This document shows, piece after piece, positions 1-11,721 of a DNA stretch of 64,000 nt (its first letter is position 1; the number at the start of each line of letters is the position of its first letter). A program made the position numbers and the translations under genes. The DNA comes from Rheum nobile (Eukaryota > Streptophyta > Magnoliopsida > Caryophyllales > Polygonaceae): positions 992,001 through 1,056,000 of the forward strand of contig WOAB01000040.1 in assembly GCA_027886185.1 (NCBI GenBank), written 5' to 3'. The notes under the pieces are model-generated. The model had not been told where the DNA came from and did not search any database. It was given only the letters and a program-made list of their open reading frames with translations.

Positions 1-29
1 AAAGGTGGCTTCTAAAGTCGGCGAGTGAA

Positions 30-180
30 GGAGACGAACTCGAGCGAGGAAGACTCCAATGATGAAGACTCGAGCGAGGAAGAGAAAGACTCGAGTGAGG
101 TTTCCTGGTAAGATGCAGAGATATTTCTCTGAGGTGAGTGAGAAGACTCGAGCGAGGAAGAGAAAGATCGATGAAGGAGA
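30..180. repeat. Short tandem repeat, GACTCGAGCGAGGAAGA type
   Basis: Three to four imperfect copies of a unit reading GACTCGAGCGAGGAAGA lie in the first 180 bases. A 61-aa reading frame crosses them (59-244) but is Lys/Arg-rich repeat translation with no recognisable domain. I do not call it a gene. Confidence 0.6.
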
Positions 181-419
181 CGAAGAAAGTGGCGGAGGAA
201 AAGTGAGGAGATTAGGTTTTAGTGAAAGGTGGGCTGTAGTGTAAGTATAATTGGGCTTGGGTTGGGCCTTGCCTGAAATTGGTGTTAATTGGTAATTGTT
301 TTTTATGGCTAAAACTAAATAATGTTATTACTGGTTTGCATTTGTTCAATTTAAAATATTAGGTAATAAAACACTTATATGTATCATTCTAATTTTCAAA
401 AATATATTTATTATACGTA

Positions 420-604
420 ATATTTCCGGATCGCAGATATCAGGTTAGATATCCGTATCCGGTCCGGATATCCGGAAAAATGACCCGGATCGCATCGGAT
501 ACGGATACAAATTAAACGGATTTTTTAGGATACAGATTTTTCGGATTCGGGTTGACGGATTATCGGTTCGGAACGACCGGATCGAATTTTTTTGCTCACC
601 CCTA
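420..604. mobile_element. hAT-like transposon end
   Basis: The stretch is rich in GGATCGGATATCC-type words and ends in TTTGCTCACCCCTA, the reverse complement of a hAT-type terminus (consensus CAGGGGTGAGCAAA). The opposite end is not visible, so this is either a terminal remnant or an element extending left of the window. Superfamily assignment rests only on this terminus. Confidence 0.4.
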
Positions 605-1189
605 GCAGCTGCCATAAAGAATGTAAAACGCTACTAATAAAAGAAGTAGAACAAAATTTTCACATATTATTCAAATGAATATTTGTTTATGGACAAAAAT
701 TGTAGATAGACAACACTTTTTTACTAGTAAGCGAGCAATTTTAGTACTAATTTATTATCACTATTTACTAAAAGTAAATGTATAATGGATAAAAATCATA
801 AATACAAGTTTATTTTTCAAATTATATTAAATATTAATTGCCCTTATTTTAGAAAAAAATAATATAAATTAACAAAATTGTTTAACAACAGGTTAAATAA
901 TGAAGACACATTTTATATTATAATCTCTTAATTTATAATTTTAATGTAATAAAGTATTCTTAAATCGCAATACAACTTTTGTTGCTTTTGTCCTTTAATA
1001 ATGACCAAAACTTATTAAATCTTAACAAAAATCATTTAAATGTTAAATGTTTTGGTTCCTCTTCATTATGAAGAGAATTGAATTAAAAAAGTTGAAGAAA
1101 GGAAGAAGCCACTTTAGGAATGAAAATATTGGAATTGGAGAAGGGGACTATGTGGGCTGAAAATTAAAAGAAACATGGAAGGATAATTG
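605..1189. other. AT-rich intergenic stretch, no gene seen
   Basis: AT-rich sequence without a convincing reading frame, RNA gene or element boundary. Confidence 0.5.
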
Positions 1190-1253
1190 ATTCAAGAATC
1201 GAACACGACTTCACTTGTTACAGAACTAATTCGGGTACCAACTGAGCTACACG
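1190..1253 (-). repeat. tRNA-like / SINE-like fragment
   Basis: On the minus strand the sequence contains GTGTAGCTCAGTTGGTA, which resembles a tRNA A-box region, followed about 35 nt later by GTGTTCGATTC, which resembles a B box. Acceptor-stem pairing and a clean anticodon arm are absent, so this is more likely a tRNA-derived SINE head or a decayed tRNA than a functional tRNA. Confidence 0.4.
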
Positions 1254-1536
1254 TATTTTGTTTATCATTATGATTGTTTTAATATATATGGGCCCCTAAT
1301 ATTTTAGGGGCCATGTTCCATTGATCAACTTGAACATGCTCATCTATGGGCCTCGGTATATGTTTCAACTTGCAAATTTAGAAACCAAATGTTAAATGTA
1401 TTTTTGCAAGTGTTTTCCCTTACTTGTTTTTTCTTTATGTATATAATTCTTGAAAGCTTTTAATTTGGGTTAGACTTAACCCGTTTAGTGTGAACATCAA
1501 GTCTCTTTTTTATCCATAACTGTGAACTGGGCAAAT

Positions 1537-1554
1537 AAAATGAGTTCCAACTCT
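1537..1554. repeat. LINE target-site duplication, copy 1
   Basis: The 18-bp word AAAATGAGTTCCAACTCT recurs exactly at 3571-3588 and brackets the LINE. A T-run at 1556-1566, just inside, is the minus-strand poly(A) tail. Confidence 0.88.
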
Positions 1555-3570
1555 CTTTTTTTTTTTGAAAAAGGCAAACATAAGGACCCTTTTTAGAAGA
1601 AAGGCTATCCTAAATCATCCAAATTGATGATCTTTATAAACTGGGTACCAAACGAATTAAATGTAGAGTTCAGGCTGATGAACTCATATCTAGTGCTAAG
1701 AAGACGAAACGCATTACAAACAGAACCAAGGGGAGAAAGAAGATGATGGAATGTACTGAGAGCATTAGACGGAATGAGATGTGTAACAAGAAAATCAGCA
1801 GCACGATTAGCCTTTCGGAAGTAATGATGTACCTGAAAAGCATCAAAAGAAGCAAGCAATGCAGTAATATCAGAAATAATAGTGTGGATTTCCCATGGAA
1901 TTTTCCAAATGCCTTTGATTGAATTGATGACAGTAAGATTATCACCTTCAATAATTAGGTTGCTGACGTGAAGATTAATAGCTTGTTGAATTCCAAAAAG
2001 ATCAGCAAGTGCTTCAGATTTAAGTGCAGAAGTTACAAGAATACTGTCACGGTGGAAAGAAATAAGTATACCACTATTATCACGGAGAAGATAACCGAAA
2101 TATGATGTGTCATCTTGCTTTCTGGATCCATCAAAATTAAGCTTGATCCACTCTCTTGGGGGTTTCTTCCAAGTGTGATTAGTAGGTTGTAAATGATTCT
2201 GTTTAATATGAGCTCGGGATGAAGTTGTATTTAGGGAATTCCAATCATGATATTGGAAAAAAGCATGGTCCGATGGACATGACTGAATTCTGCTATGTTG
2301 ACTTCTAAAAATTAAATTATTTCTGTGAGTCCATAGACACCACCATAAAAAGAGTAAAGGAATGATGGAGGAGTTTGAAGTTCGGAAGAACTCCATATTG
2401 TAATGAAAGTCATATGTAAATTGAAGGGCATAAGAGAGATTCATTATTGTTTCAAGTTTGGAAATCATAGATTGCGTAAAAGGACATGTGAAAAAGAAAT
2501 GATTGACATCCTCATCATTTAATTGACAAAGAGAACAAGAGGATAATACCTTGGAGAAATGGCAATTAAGACGTTCAGTAGTAGGTAATGCGTCCTCCAT
2601 AGCCTTCCAAAGAAAATTTTGAATCTTTGGGGGGGGGGGGTGTTCAGTTTCCAAATCCAAGAGAACGAGTGTTGATGTGGAATAGGGGGATGTGAGTAGT
2701 AAGCTGACGAGAGGATTTGATCGTGAATTGTCCATCCGAGACCAATTTCCAGATAAGCCGATCATTCGAAGGAGAAGACGGAATATGGACATTCAGAATA
2801 TCAGTAACAACCGGTGGAGGTAGCAGGTGTTGGAGAAGTTGAACATTCCATTTGTTTGAAGGAGTAATGAAGGAAGAAACAGTAATATTAGGAGCAATGG
2901 AATTATTAAAGTATGGAAGAAGAGTACCTTGAGAGAGCCAGGTGTCAGACCAAAATTTTACATTTTTACCATTACCAATTTTCCAACAAAGTCCTTTACG
3001 AAAAAGATCCCGGAGATGAAGGAGGCGTGAATATTGCCAAGATTGTTTAGATTTTCTTTTATAAGAAAATAGATCCGCCGACCTAAGGTATTTTTCAGAA
3101 ATCAAGCGACCCCAAAGAGAATCACTGTCAGTCAGTAGTTTCCACAATAACTTCATTTGCAATGCTTTATTTATATCGCATGCTTTATGAAGGCCTAAAC
3201 CCCCGAAAGATTTAGGGGTACAGATATGATCCCAACTAATAAGAGAACAGGAGTGAGGGTTTTGCTTATTCCAGAAAAAGTCTTTGTTAATTTTGTCAAT
3301 GTCAATACATAGAGAGGAAGGAAGAGGGAAATATTGCATTAAGTAATTGACTTTGGATAACAAGTTAGATTGAATAAGTACCAAACGTCTAGCTTGAAAT
3401 AAAGAGCTGGCTTTTCATTTAGAGAGTTGTTTTTTTAAAGCAAGCAAAGAATAATTGAAAACTCCCTTTTTAACTCGTCCTCGAACAATTTGAATGCCAA
3501 GGTATATTTCCATTGAAGTAGTGACCTGGATATTAAGAACAGATGCCAGGGATAACTGTTGTGGTTTCGA
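1555..3570 (-). mobile_element. 5'-truncated LINE (non-LTR retrotransposon)
   Basis: The insertion is bounded by an exact 18-bp target duplication and ends in an 11-nt poly(A) tail (T-run 1556-1566). It keeps only the 3' third of a plant L1-type LINE, coding for the C-terminal reverse-transcriptase flank, a zinc-binding region and RNase H. The 5' end at 3570 lies inside ORF2, as expected from incomplete reverse transcription. All reading frames are broken, so it is a dead copy. Confidence 0.88.
1605..3570 (-). pseudogene. LINE ORF2 C-terminal part (RT thumb, zf-RVT, RNase H), broken
   Basis: From 3570 down, the frame reads a LINE RT-thumb region (YLGI...GRV...LSKxKA...RLVLIQS...). A TGA at 3416-3418 replaces an expected Trp codon. 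The frame 3384-2644 continues with the FFWN...W..IC.PK..GGLGL block typical of plant LINE ORF2. It then shifts near the 12-base G run at 2629-2640 into the frame 2792-1605. That frame carries a Cys/His zinc-binding segment (CSLC...HFFFTCPF) and an RNase H domain with the acidic set NFDGS, SEALA, EGDN and NRAAD. On one genomic copy I cannot separate a real frameshift from a homopolymer length error. Confidence 0.82.
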
Positions 3571-3588
3571 AAAATGAGTTCCAACTCT
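3571..3588. repeat. LINE target-site duplication, copy 2
   Basis: Exact second copy of AAAATGAGTTCCAACTCT. See 1537-1554. Confidence 0.88.
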
Positions 3589-3920
3589 TCTCTCATTTGG
3601 AGAAGTAAGATTAAGACTTTAAAAGAGTTGTCAAATAAAATATTGATATATTTTTTTATGATGGATGTCAGCCCCCATTGACCTCCATCAACACCTTGGC
3701 CGACCGCAGCTTACCTAAGCCATCGCTTGGCTGGCCGCCGCTCATCTCGATGACATGACATCAAGGACGTCAACGCCATGACATGCCATGGCACGTGGAC
3801 ATCGGCGTAACCAATGTTACACCTATCTGAGCCTTAAGCTCTTATCCTAGTAATTTTAGTATTTGCTTCATGTTTTAGACTTGCCTTAGTAGATGTGAAG
3901 GACCATTTGCATATGAGTCT

Positions 3921-5312
3921 TGATAGGTGCTATTTCATACACCTTTACTAGCAATTATTAGCATGATTTGGAGAGGTTTTGGATGAGTTTTGGTGCTAAG
4001 TCTGCGATCCAGATGTTTTGGAGAGAAGTGAAGAAATCCAAGGTTTTGCAGCTTAGATGGAACATGAGGATGGATGGAGCTACTGGAGCATCTATGGAGA
4101 AGACTACCAACACTTGGTAGGATTGAAGAGCAGCAGAAGCAGAGAAGAAGAGAGCTGGAGAAATGAGCTCACCGCCCCGTGTCAGAAGTACCGCGGCCCG
4201 GCGGTGACTCTCAGTGAAGATGAAGCCCGCGCCAGAGGATGCCACCGCCCAACGGTGGAAGTTTGACGCCTCGCAGTGGAATTCACCGCCCCGCGGTGGC
4301 TGTGCTTAATGACCTCGCGCCAGAGACGATTTAGTTTCCTTTTATGTTTGAGACTTTATTTTATTATTATTCTGTTTCCTTTATTGTTTGCATTAGTTTA
4401 ACCTAGTTTCCTAAGACTATTTAAGCATCTTTTCTAGGTTACGACGAGGGAGACTTATTATCACTTGATTGCTTCCGTTTTCAAACGTTATTTTCTATAG
4501 AGTTTTTCATCCCCTTTGATGGAGAACTAATTTCACCCTTGTTCTGCTAGACGATTGAAGCAGTATAGTTGATGTGTTTGTGAGATTTCTATTCCTTGTT
4601 CTTATCCTTATAAGTGTTGGATTGATTCTCTTGGTTATATTGATATTGATTTCTTGTTGTTCTTCTTAGCCTGATCAACTAGGTTGAATGCTTTTTATCA
4701 ATTGTTAGGATTGCATATAGGGGTTCCGAGTGCATATCTAGTGGCAAACACAATTGTGTATATAGGGGTTCCGAGCGTACAATTGTACGTGAGTGAGAAT
4801 CAGTTGCATGTTAAGTAGAGGAGTGAGTACTTGTACGTCTTTATACTTGCATGTATCCTATATCCTTGTGTGTATTGTTATTGCTGTGTTGGTGCTAAGG
4901 TACGCTGATAACTGTGAGAATCAGTGGTACTTTATCATTGGCATAGTAATAAGTCTATTGACAACTGTGAGAATCAATAGTACTTAAGATTAAGGTGGGA
5001 ACGACTGTAAGAATAATTAAAGAACTTGGATTGAATAGATTTCCGTGATCAAACTCTATCTCTGTACTTGTGGATTTCGCTCTAGTAGAACTACTTTCCC
5101 TTATTATATTTTCTAAACTCAACTCAATTCATTTGCTTTGTTTGCTTTGTTCTCTTGATAACTAAACCCCCCCCCCCTCCCCCCGTTTGTGTTACTTGTC
5201 ATTCACGGTTGCATACTACATCAAACCTTCTCTGTGGGATCGACCCTTACTTGTCTGCTATACTTCTGTTTAGTGGGTTTGTTAGGATAATTTACTTTGA
5301 TAAGGCTAATCA
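3921..5312 (+). mobile_element. Athila-related LTR remnant (solo or truncated)
   Basis: The segment opens with TGATAGGTGCTA, a start like the Athila LTR at 14234. It shares the same order of blocks: a GC-rich module cluster (about 4170-4310), a TATTTAAG box (4419-4426), a GTTCTGCTAGACGATTGAAGC-like leader block, a poly-C tract (5167-5184) and a GATCGACCCTTACTTG-like end block. The right boundary near AATCA (5312) is a guess; no target duplication or clear primer binding site was found. Sequence is far diverged from the intact Athila LTR, so this is a different and older family. Confidence 0.55.
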
Positions 5313-8300
5313 ACGACATTTGCTTGTGCATCTTTTAGCCGCCGTCAAATCTCAATCCAAGGCCCATTAGTGGCATGGTATTTTAAACTCTCTTGTTAGT
5401 TCATTTGTAACTAGTTGAAGATTTTAAGAGTTGGATTATTATCCTTGGGTTGAGGAATACCTCCCTAAGGCTCACAACTCATCTATCAACTCAAGCTTTC
5501 ATCAATCTCTTCTCTCTTTCTCTCAATCTCACGCATTTTCACAATCAACACAATCTCTTGATCTCGTTCCAAGAAGAAGTCAGCCAAGGAACCTCCTCTA
5601 GAGGTTCCCTTCGCCCCTTGTTCCTCTCGGCTAGCCGCAAGCTTCCCTTGGTTGGCCATTGCCCTCTCTCGGCATTCCAAAGGAGTTCCCTCTTGCTTCC
5701 GCCTTCAAATCATCCTCAAGGAACCATCAAGAACCAGCCGGTGCCCCAAGGAGAAGCTCAAGCATACTTGTTCCATGATACGGAGCTCAAGCAAGTGAGA
5801 CAAGGCCATCAACCTCCTTGTATCACATCATTTTATCTAATCTCAACATTGTAAGTGTTCACGTGACTAAATGCACTTGCTCAAGCCTATGAACATCAGT
5901 TGGCAGAGTAATTTCCAAGTCCTCCATGTATATCCGGGAGTGGACACGTTTATCCAGCACTTCAAGACTTCCCTTCTTCTTTTTACAAGGCGCTTGAATA
6001 AAAATTTGATCAGTTCACTCATCTTTCAATTTATAAAAACTCCTATATAGTAGCGTATCCCGTTTCGAAAACCAATGAAAACGGAGAAATGCTCGAAAAC
6101 GGCAGGGTGACGTCTTCAGAGGGGTGGAAACGGTCAAAGTTTCCCTTGACTGGAAATTAGGAGACGGAACTCCATATTTGATGGGAAAAGCATTTCCTAA
6201 TGCATTTCCTCTTTTTGTTTCTTTTTTTTCTAAAACCCTAAAAGGCTAACACTTGCCATCCGTTGTCTCCATTTTATGCATTTCCCTTCTCCTTTCTCTG
6301 TCCTTGCGAGTGTGACTGCGAGGCACTGCTCTAGCCTCCAAAGCTTCAAATGGGCGAGTCACCTTCTCTGGCGGTTGGCGACTTGTTCCGGCGAAGCAGC
6401 GAGGCAACTTCTTCACCCTCTGAGTCGACTCAATTCCCACATGTAGGCTTCAAGAGTTCAGCCTTCATCATACTCTGCTACTACTCCTTCTGCCCTTCAA
6501 GCTTTTTAGCTTCATTTTTAGTGTCTTTTTATTATTTTAGATGGAAAATTAATTTAAATTATGAATTAGCGGATGTATTGGAAGAATTGTTAAATGTTAA
6601 TAAGTAATTTTCAGCTAGGTGCTTGGTTCTTGGAATGGTTTGTTGATACTTTATTCAGTTATGTTATTAATTTATCGTATTCTTTGTTATAAGTGATTAA
6701 CTAGCATAAATGTAGTCTTTTTTGTGAGAAATAACATCTCGTGTATTGGCACATCGGACTTTATCATTTTTATGCATCCTTTGTTGATACATTTATTCTA
6801 CTCCTCCTTACCTTTAAAATAACATATAATTTATACCAGGAATCATGCCTATGCTACGCATGGGATAAATCTTCATGTTGATTGATTTTTAGTTCTTATA
6901 TTTGTTACTTTTAAAAAATACACTCTAAGCGTTATTCAGTTTTACAATATTGCAATTATACTATGAAGTTTTTGCTTCTAAACTTCTTCCTTGCAATATT
7001 TGAACTTCTTTATTCTTTTTCATTCACATGTAATATGATGTACAATCATCACATTTTATAAGATTAAAATGTTAAATCTAAAAAATAGTGTATAATAGAC
7101 TAAGTTGCATAGTTATAAAAATAATGTTCTTTAAATTGATATTTTTCTGTGAAGTCTATACATTATCAGTGATATTTCATGGTTAACTTGGATATATGTA
7201 GATTTACAATACTCATAACACATAAAGAATAATAAATAGATACATATAAGATACAAATATTCAACTCAGGTTTATAAAAAAAATATCATTATATATCTTA
7301 CCTCAATGATCCGATAAATTTTTTCATTTGGTCTTAGAAATGATGGCATTATCCCCAATTTATAATAATATTTATTTTGAATTTTTACGTACGATTTTAT
7401 AACAAAACATACCTAAATATAAAACTTACAATATATAAGAAATAAACATTGATATAAATTAAAATAGCTCTTTTTCTAACATAAAATTATATATAATAAT
7501 AACTAACCTTGATAAATTAATATTTTTCCTATGGAGCACAATTTGATGTTCATACTTCATAGCACGCTAAGAATGCATTAAGGTTCCTTACCTTATTATT
7601 GTAAATAATGATTAAATCAATACAATCTAGACCAAAAATAGAAGAAACAATATATATTAGTGTATAAACCTACTAATGTAAGTAACAAAAACTTATTAAA
7701 AAAAGACCTGATATGATAATGTGTACATGCTAATAGACATCCGTTTGTTGCTATTTTGTTTTTTTATGAAGAGGGTGTATTTTGAATCTGTTCATCTGCT
7801 CAACTTTGTGGTAGGAAATTTGGGAAAGGCTTGCAGATTTCTTGATATTTGGTGTGGAATAGTTTTGGAATAGTCTAACGATATGTAAATTATATTCTTT
7901 CTTTCTTTGTGATTCATAAGTTGGCGTTAAACATTAATTTTGGAATGTTGATAGACATTGTAGCTTTGTAATCATTGATGAATAGTTAATACGTTTTTCT
8001 TAATAGTAATTAATGTACACGGTTTTGAGAAAAGGTTTTCTAAACCATATTGAAATATTTTTTTAACGGCTTTGAAAAATTAATGTTCGATAGTTACATT
8101 ATTTAGGATTAATGAGTTTTTTGTCAAAGTTTTTTAACTGGTTTTATTTAAAAAAAACTATTGTATGTACACTTTCTTCAATAGATTAAAAAAGTACTCC
8201 CGTAATAGTCCATTCTATTAGTGAAAAACAATAGTTCATTTGTATTAGGTTCAAATGTATAACAACTCTAGCTGATTGAATCAGTCTAAAGACAAAAACA

Positions 8301-8835
8301 AAATATACATATCAGTTATATCATGATACTTTAAATATAAAATATAATGTTCAATTATTTTGATTTGTAACGGTTGTCTATGCTAAAACATTGAATTTAG
8401 AAAAATTATATTAATGGTGTAACTGTTTTCAATTAGAGAAAGTATCGGTACAAATTTGAGAGTAATTTGGACTTAGGCGTTTTGGATATCAAAGGTCCTA
8501 AAATTCATGTGTTGATTTTTTTCCTTACATAAGACAATCTCATTCGCTATGAGTTAATAAAGACCGGTTGAACTGTGAGATTCAGTTATAATGGAAGTTA
8601 CATTTTTAAATATTGGTCAGACTATTAGAGGACTCTATAACTGTTTTGGTGGTGGTTAAAAAGTCATTTAATCTTGTTTGTATAATGATACTTAGCTATA
8701 ATATAAGCATTAATGGTTAAAAAATCTACTTTCTATATTTATAGATAGATAGTTTATTTTTTGAGAAGTTAATTTTAACCTTTTATATAAATTATTGATT
8801 TTTGCTTCACAAATTTCAATTTTAAGCATTATTTT
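5313..8835. other. Gene-poor stretch, no supported gene
   Basis: Up to about 6650 the base composition is mixed, with short reading frames (such as 6350-6607) that show no domain and no consistent splice structure. From 6650 on it is AT-rich. I see no RNA gene or transposon terminus I can support. Confidence 0.45.
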
Positions 8836-10631
8836 TCAGCAAATGGAAAGTTGGCTTAAAACTAGCCTAGACCTCCTTATCTCATAAGATTTGTGGAAAA
8901 GACTCACACCTTTCCTCAAAAAAGGGTGAGCTTTTTGGGTTTTGCTTTTGAAATTTCGACTAGGCACTCTTGGATGGGTTTTGGGGAAATTTAAAATGAT
9001 AAGAGTGTAGATTGGGGGAGGAGGTTGAATGAAGCCTTGTAGCATTCCATCGCCGACTCAGATTTAAACTAAGGAACGAGACCTGGGCAAGGTGAGGAAA
9101 GTTAGGGTTAGAGTGATGTTCTTGAGGGAAGGGAAATGGTTTTTTTTTGGGGGGGGGGGGGGGGGGGGGGGGGAGAAAGGGAGCATTTTGACCGATAGGG
9201 ATAATTGGTTCCTCAATCTTCTAACTTTGCTTCTTTACTTCTCTTTATCCTAGACGAGCAAAGAATAATAAAATGCTTCTCTGATGGATTTCTTCTCACT
9301 TTGCTCTTTTTTTTGTTTCTTTTGTTTGCCTTTTGCAGGTATGTACTTGTAGGAGCTCTTTATGCAAATCTCCTTCCTTTTATAGGGAGAATGGGAAGAA
9401 GTTATTCACTTACCCATCAACACCCCACTATAACACAATTGCATTTATTTATTTTCCTATTGTTAAATTGTCAATTTACTCGCAAGAAAGTTGCAGAATT
9501 TTGTGACAGCCATAAGCCCCATATTTTCCACTAACCTATAATCACTTTTTTTAATTATTTTAGAAGGAGAGAAGGCTAAGAAGCATAAAGTTGCAATTTC
9601 TTTGTTGGCTCAACAAAATCACTTTTTTAGTAATTTTGTTTAATTTAACTTGAGCCCATTTTAACACAAAATCAATTTCTTCTTGGGCTTATATAATTCA
9701 GCCCATTGTATCAATATTTTGGGCTTATTAATGAGACATATAAATTCTAGGGTAGTCATACACACTGCATGAACTTTTACGGTTTAACAATTACCCCCTG
9801 AACTTTGTGTGTGTGAGAAGTCGAACACGCTCAAAGTTCGAATTAAAGTGCTATTGATAGATCGAAGCAACATGTTTGTTTCTCATGAGAATTTGGTTCA
9901 TGTTTGAACTCAAGGCTTTATGCCGAATTGGAGTTTCGGTTATAGGCCATTTTTGTTTTTGAGGGCTTTTTATACAAAAGACAAGAATCTGATCTTGACA
10001 ACTTAATGTCGTCAAGTTTGAACTTTTGGATATTTTGGATGATGACTCACTGTCAAAATATCCATGTTATTTGAAGCTATGAAACTTGATGGTTTTATTT
10101 TAATTTAGCTTTGGGGATTTGAATAGCCAAATACAAGAATGATATAAGTCAATAGGATTTTATTCTCTATTCTAGGATAAAAGTTGGAGGGTATAGATTG
10201 TTTTCAAAGATTGGATGAGAAGAAGTTCGCTTTGAGTGATTCTTTTAATGTAGTTCAGGATGATTCCTTGGGAAAAAAATTGGTTGAGAAGGAAGAGATT
10301 TGTTTGTTTTTGTGGTTGTACTGGCATTTTGATCAACTGGACTGCCTATGCACCCCTTTTATGAGGGATCAAGCCGTTTCTAGTTCGATAGGGACTATTG
10401 TATTTTGTATGCATCACCAAATTAGTTCAAACTCACCTTCTAGGAAGGGTTGTCTAAACTGATTCGAATATCATTTGCATACTTAGGATTTTGTTTGGTT
10501 TACCCCATTTTATTAACAAATAAAGTGTCAATCTATAGACCACACTCAAATTTAATGTAACCCAAATAAAGATCAAAGGTTACAAAAGGTGAAATTTCAA
10601 CATTACACACGTCCTTCTTTTGTAAAAGAAA
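8836..10631. other. Intergenic stretch with 25-G homopolymer
   Basis: No supported gene. The notable feature is an unbroken run of G at 9149-9173, directly preceded by a run of T. The sequence near 9760-9850 looks like the end of a dispersed plant repeat, but no mate was found. The reading frame 10184-10462 has no recognisable domain. Confidence 0.45.
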
Positions 10632-10960
10632 CTATTTTGGGGTAAAATTAAACCAAAAATCAGAAATTAAGCTAAAAAAACAGATTTGTAACATGCATAA
10701 TTCACAACTTTATGCATCCAATCAATTAAAATAACAAGAAACCAACATGAAAAATCTAGTATTTTTATGTGTGATGATTTATACAAGAAATCATATCTCT
10801 TGCATAAATTAAACATATGAATCAACTTTGGGGTAAAATTAAGCCAAAACATCAGATTTTTAAAATGCATAATTTCGGTCATGGAGGGCTGAATTTTCGA
10901 GTATATATTATACATATAATTCACAACTTTATGCATCCAATCAATTAAAATAATAATTTT
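10632..10960. repeat. Local duplication of about 190-220 bp
   Basis: Two diverged blocks repeat the words GGGGTAAAATTAA and ACTTTATGCATCCAATCAAT in the same order (10638 and 10707 versus 10829 and 10926). This is an imperfect tandem duplication in AT-rich noncoding sequence. Confidence 0.6.
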
Positions 10961-11068
10961 AATTATACAAGTTAATCCATATATCAATTTTACCACTAAA
11001 TTGAACCAAAATAATCAAGAACATGCATCAAAATTAACAACTTTAATATTGATCATATCAATTTATAA

Positions 11069-11086
11069 AAGGGGCTCTAATACCAC
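11069..11086 (-). other. Degenerate primer-binding-site-like word (minus strand)
   Basis: The minus strand reads TGGTATTAGAGCCCC, one change from the TGGTATCAGAGCC primer site complementary to initiator tRNA-Met. It may mark the leader of an old minus-strand LTR element, but I could not define its LTR. Confidence 0.3.
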
Positions 11087-11369
11087 TATAGGGATTTAGA
11101 TGTTGTAATCGGAATTTTAGAAAACGATTTTCTAACATCTAACTTAACATCTCATGCATAAACTTGATATGAATCATGTATGAAAGAGTAACATACCTTT
11201 TGATGCAAAACTTCTTTATGAGATCACTCTGGAGAATAGAGCCTCAAGTGTGACTCATCTACTTGATCCACACGAGCACGATACTAGAACGTCTTGCCTT
11301 TGTTTGCTAGAACAAAACAAGAAAACTCCAAGTCCTTCTCACAGATGCACGGCCGACCCTAGGTGTAGT

Positions 11370-11721
11370 TGTAACACCCCTAAATTACCTTAGAAATATT
11401 ACCGCCAATGACCTCAGATCGCATATCCGAAATCACCCAAGGCTTACAGTATTGATCGCAAATACCAAATAATACGAAACAATCATAAATTAATCCAAAA
11501 ATGTCTTACAAACAATGTTGCGGAAAACCATAACTAGGTAAATATCAAAGATAGTAGCGGAAGACTTTAAGAAAATACTAAAATTACATAATAGGTTATA
11601 AACCTAAAATCTAACTTCAGGATCTTCAACCTTATTGCAAACCAAAAACACAAAACAACAGCTGCCTTCAATGTCGGTATCCAGCTTCTCCACTCTTGGA
11701 AGAAGGACCTGCTGTGCCGTA
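11370..11721 (-). mobile_element. Element D: 3' part of an old Tekay-like LTR, left piece
   Basis: Read on the minus strand, this piece aligns by eye to the 3' end of the B and E LTRs. It has GTCTTCCGCT words, a CCTTGGGTGATTTCGGA block, GATCTGAGGTCATTGG and the end AGGGGTGTTACA. It is interrupted at 11721 and resumes at 42150 in the same sense (CTATACGG joined to CACAGCAGG, matching GATTCGGCACATCAG in other LTRs). No primer binding site follows its 3' end on the left, so it is a solo LTR or a 3' LTR. Confidence 0.75.
11717..11721. repeat. Target-site duplication of element B, CCGTA, left copy
   Basis: CCGTA lies directly before the B 5' LTR and recurs at 42150-42154 where element D resumes. 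The D sequence reads through correctly once the block is removed. Confidence 0.8.

Noticed and set aside
1190..1253. Functional tRNA gene on the minus strand
   Set aside because: A- and B-box-like words are present but the acceptor stem does not pair and no clear anticodon arm is seen.
6246..6607. Possible small gene with an 85-aa frame
   Set aside because: No recognisable domain, no clear splice sites, and composition changes abruptly to AT-rich sequence.
9205..9534. 109-aa frame with hydrophobic stretch
   Set aside because: Starts right after a homopolymer region and has no family resemblance; low-complexity Phe/Leu runs.
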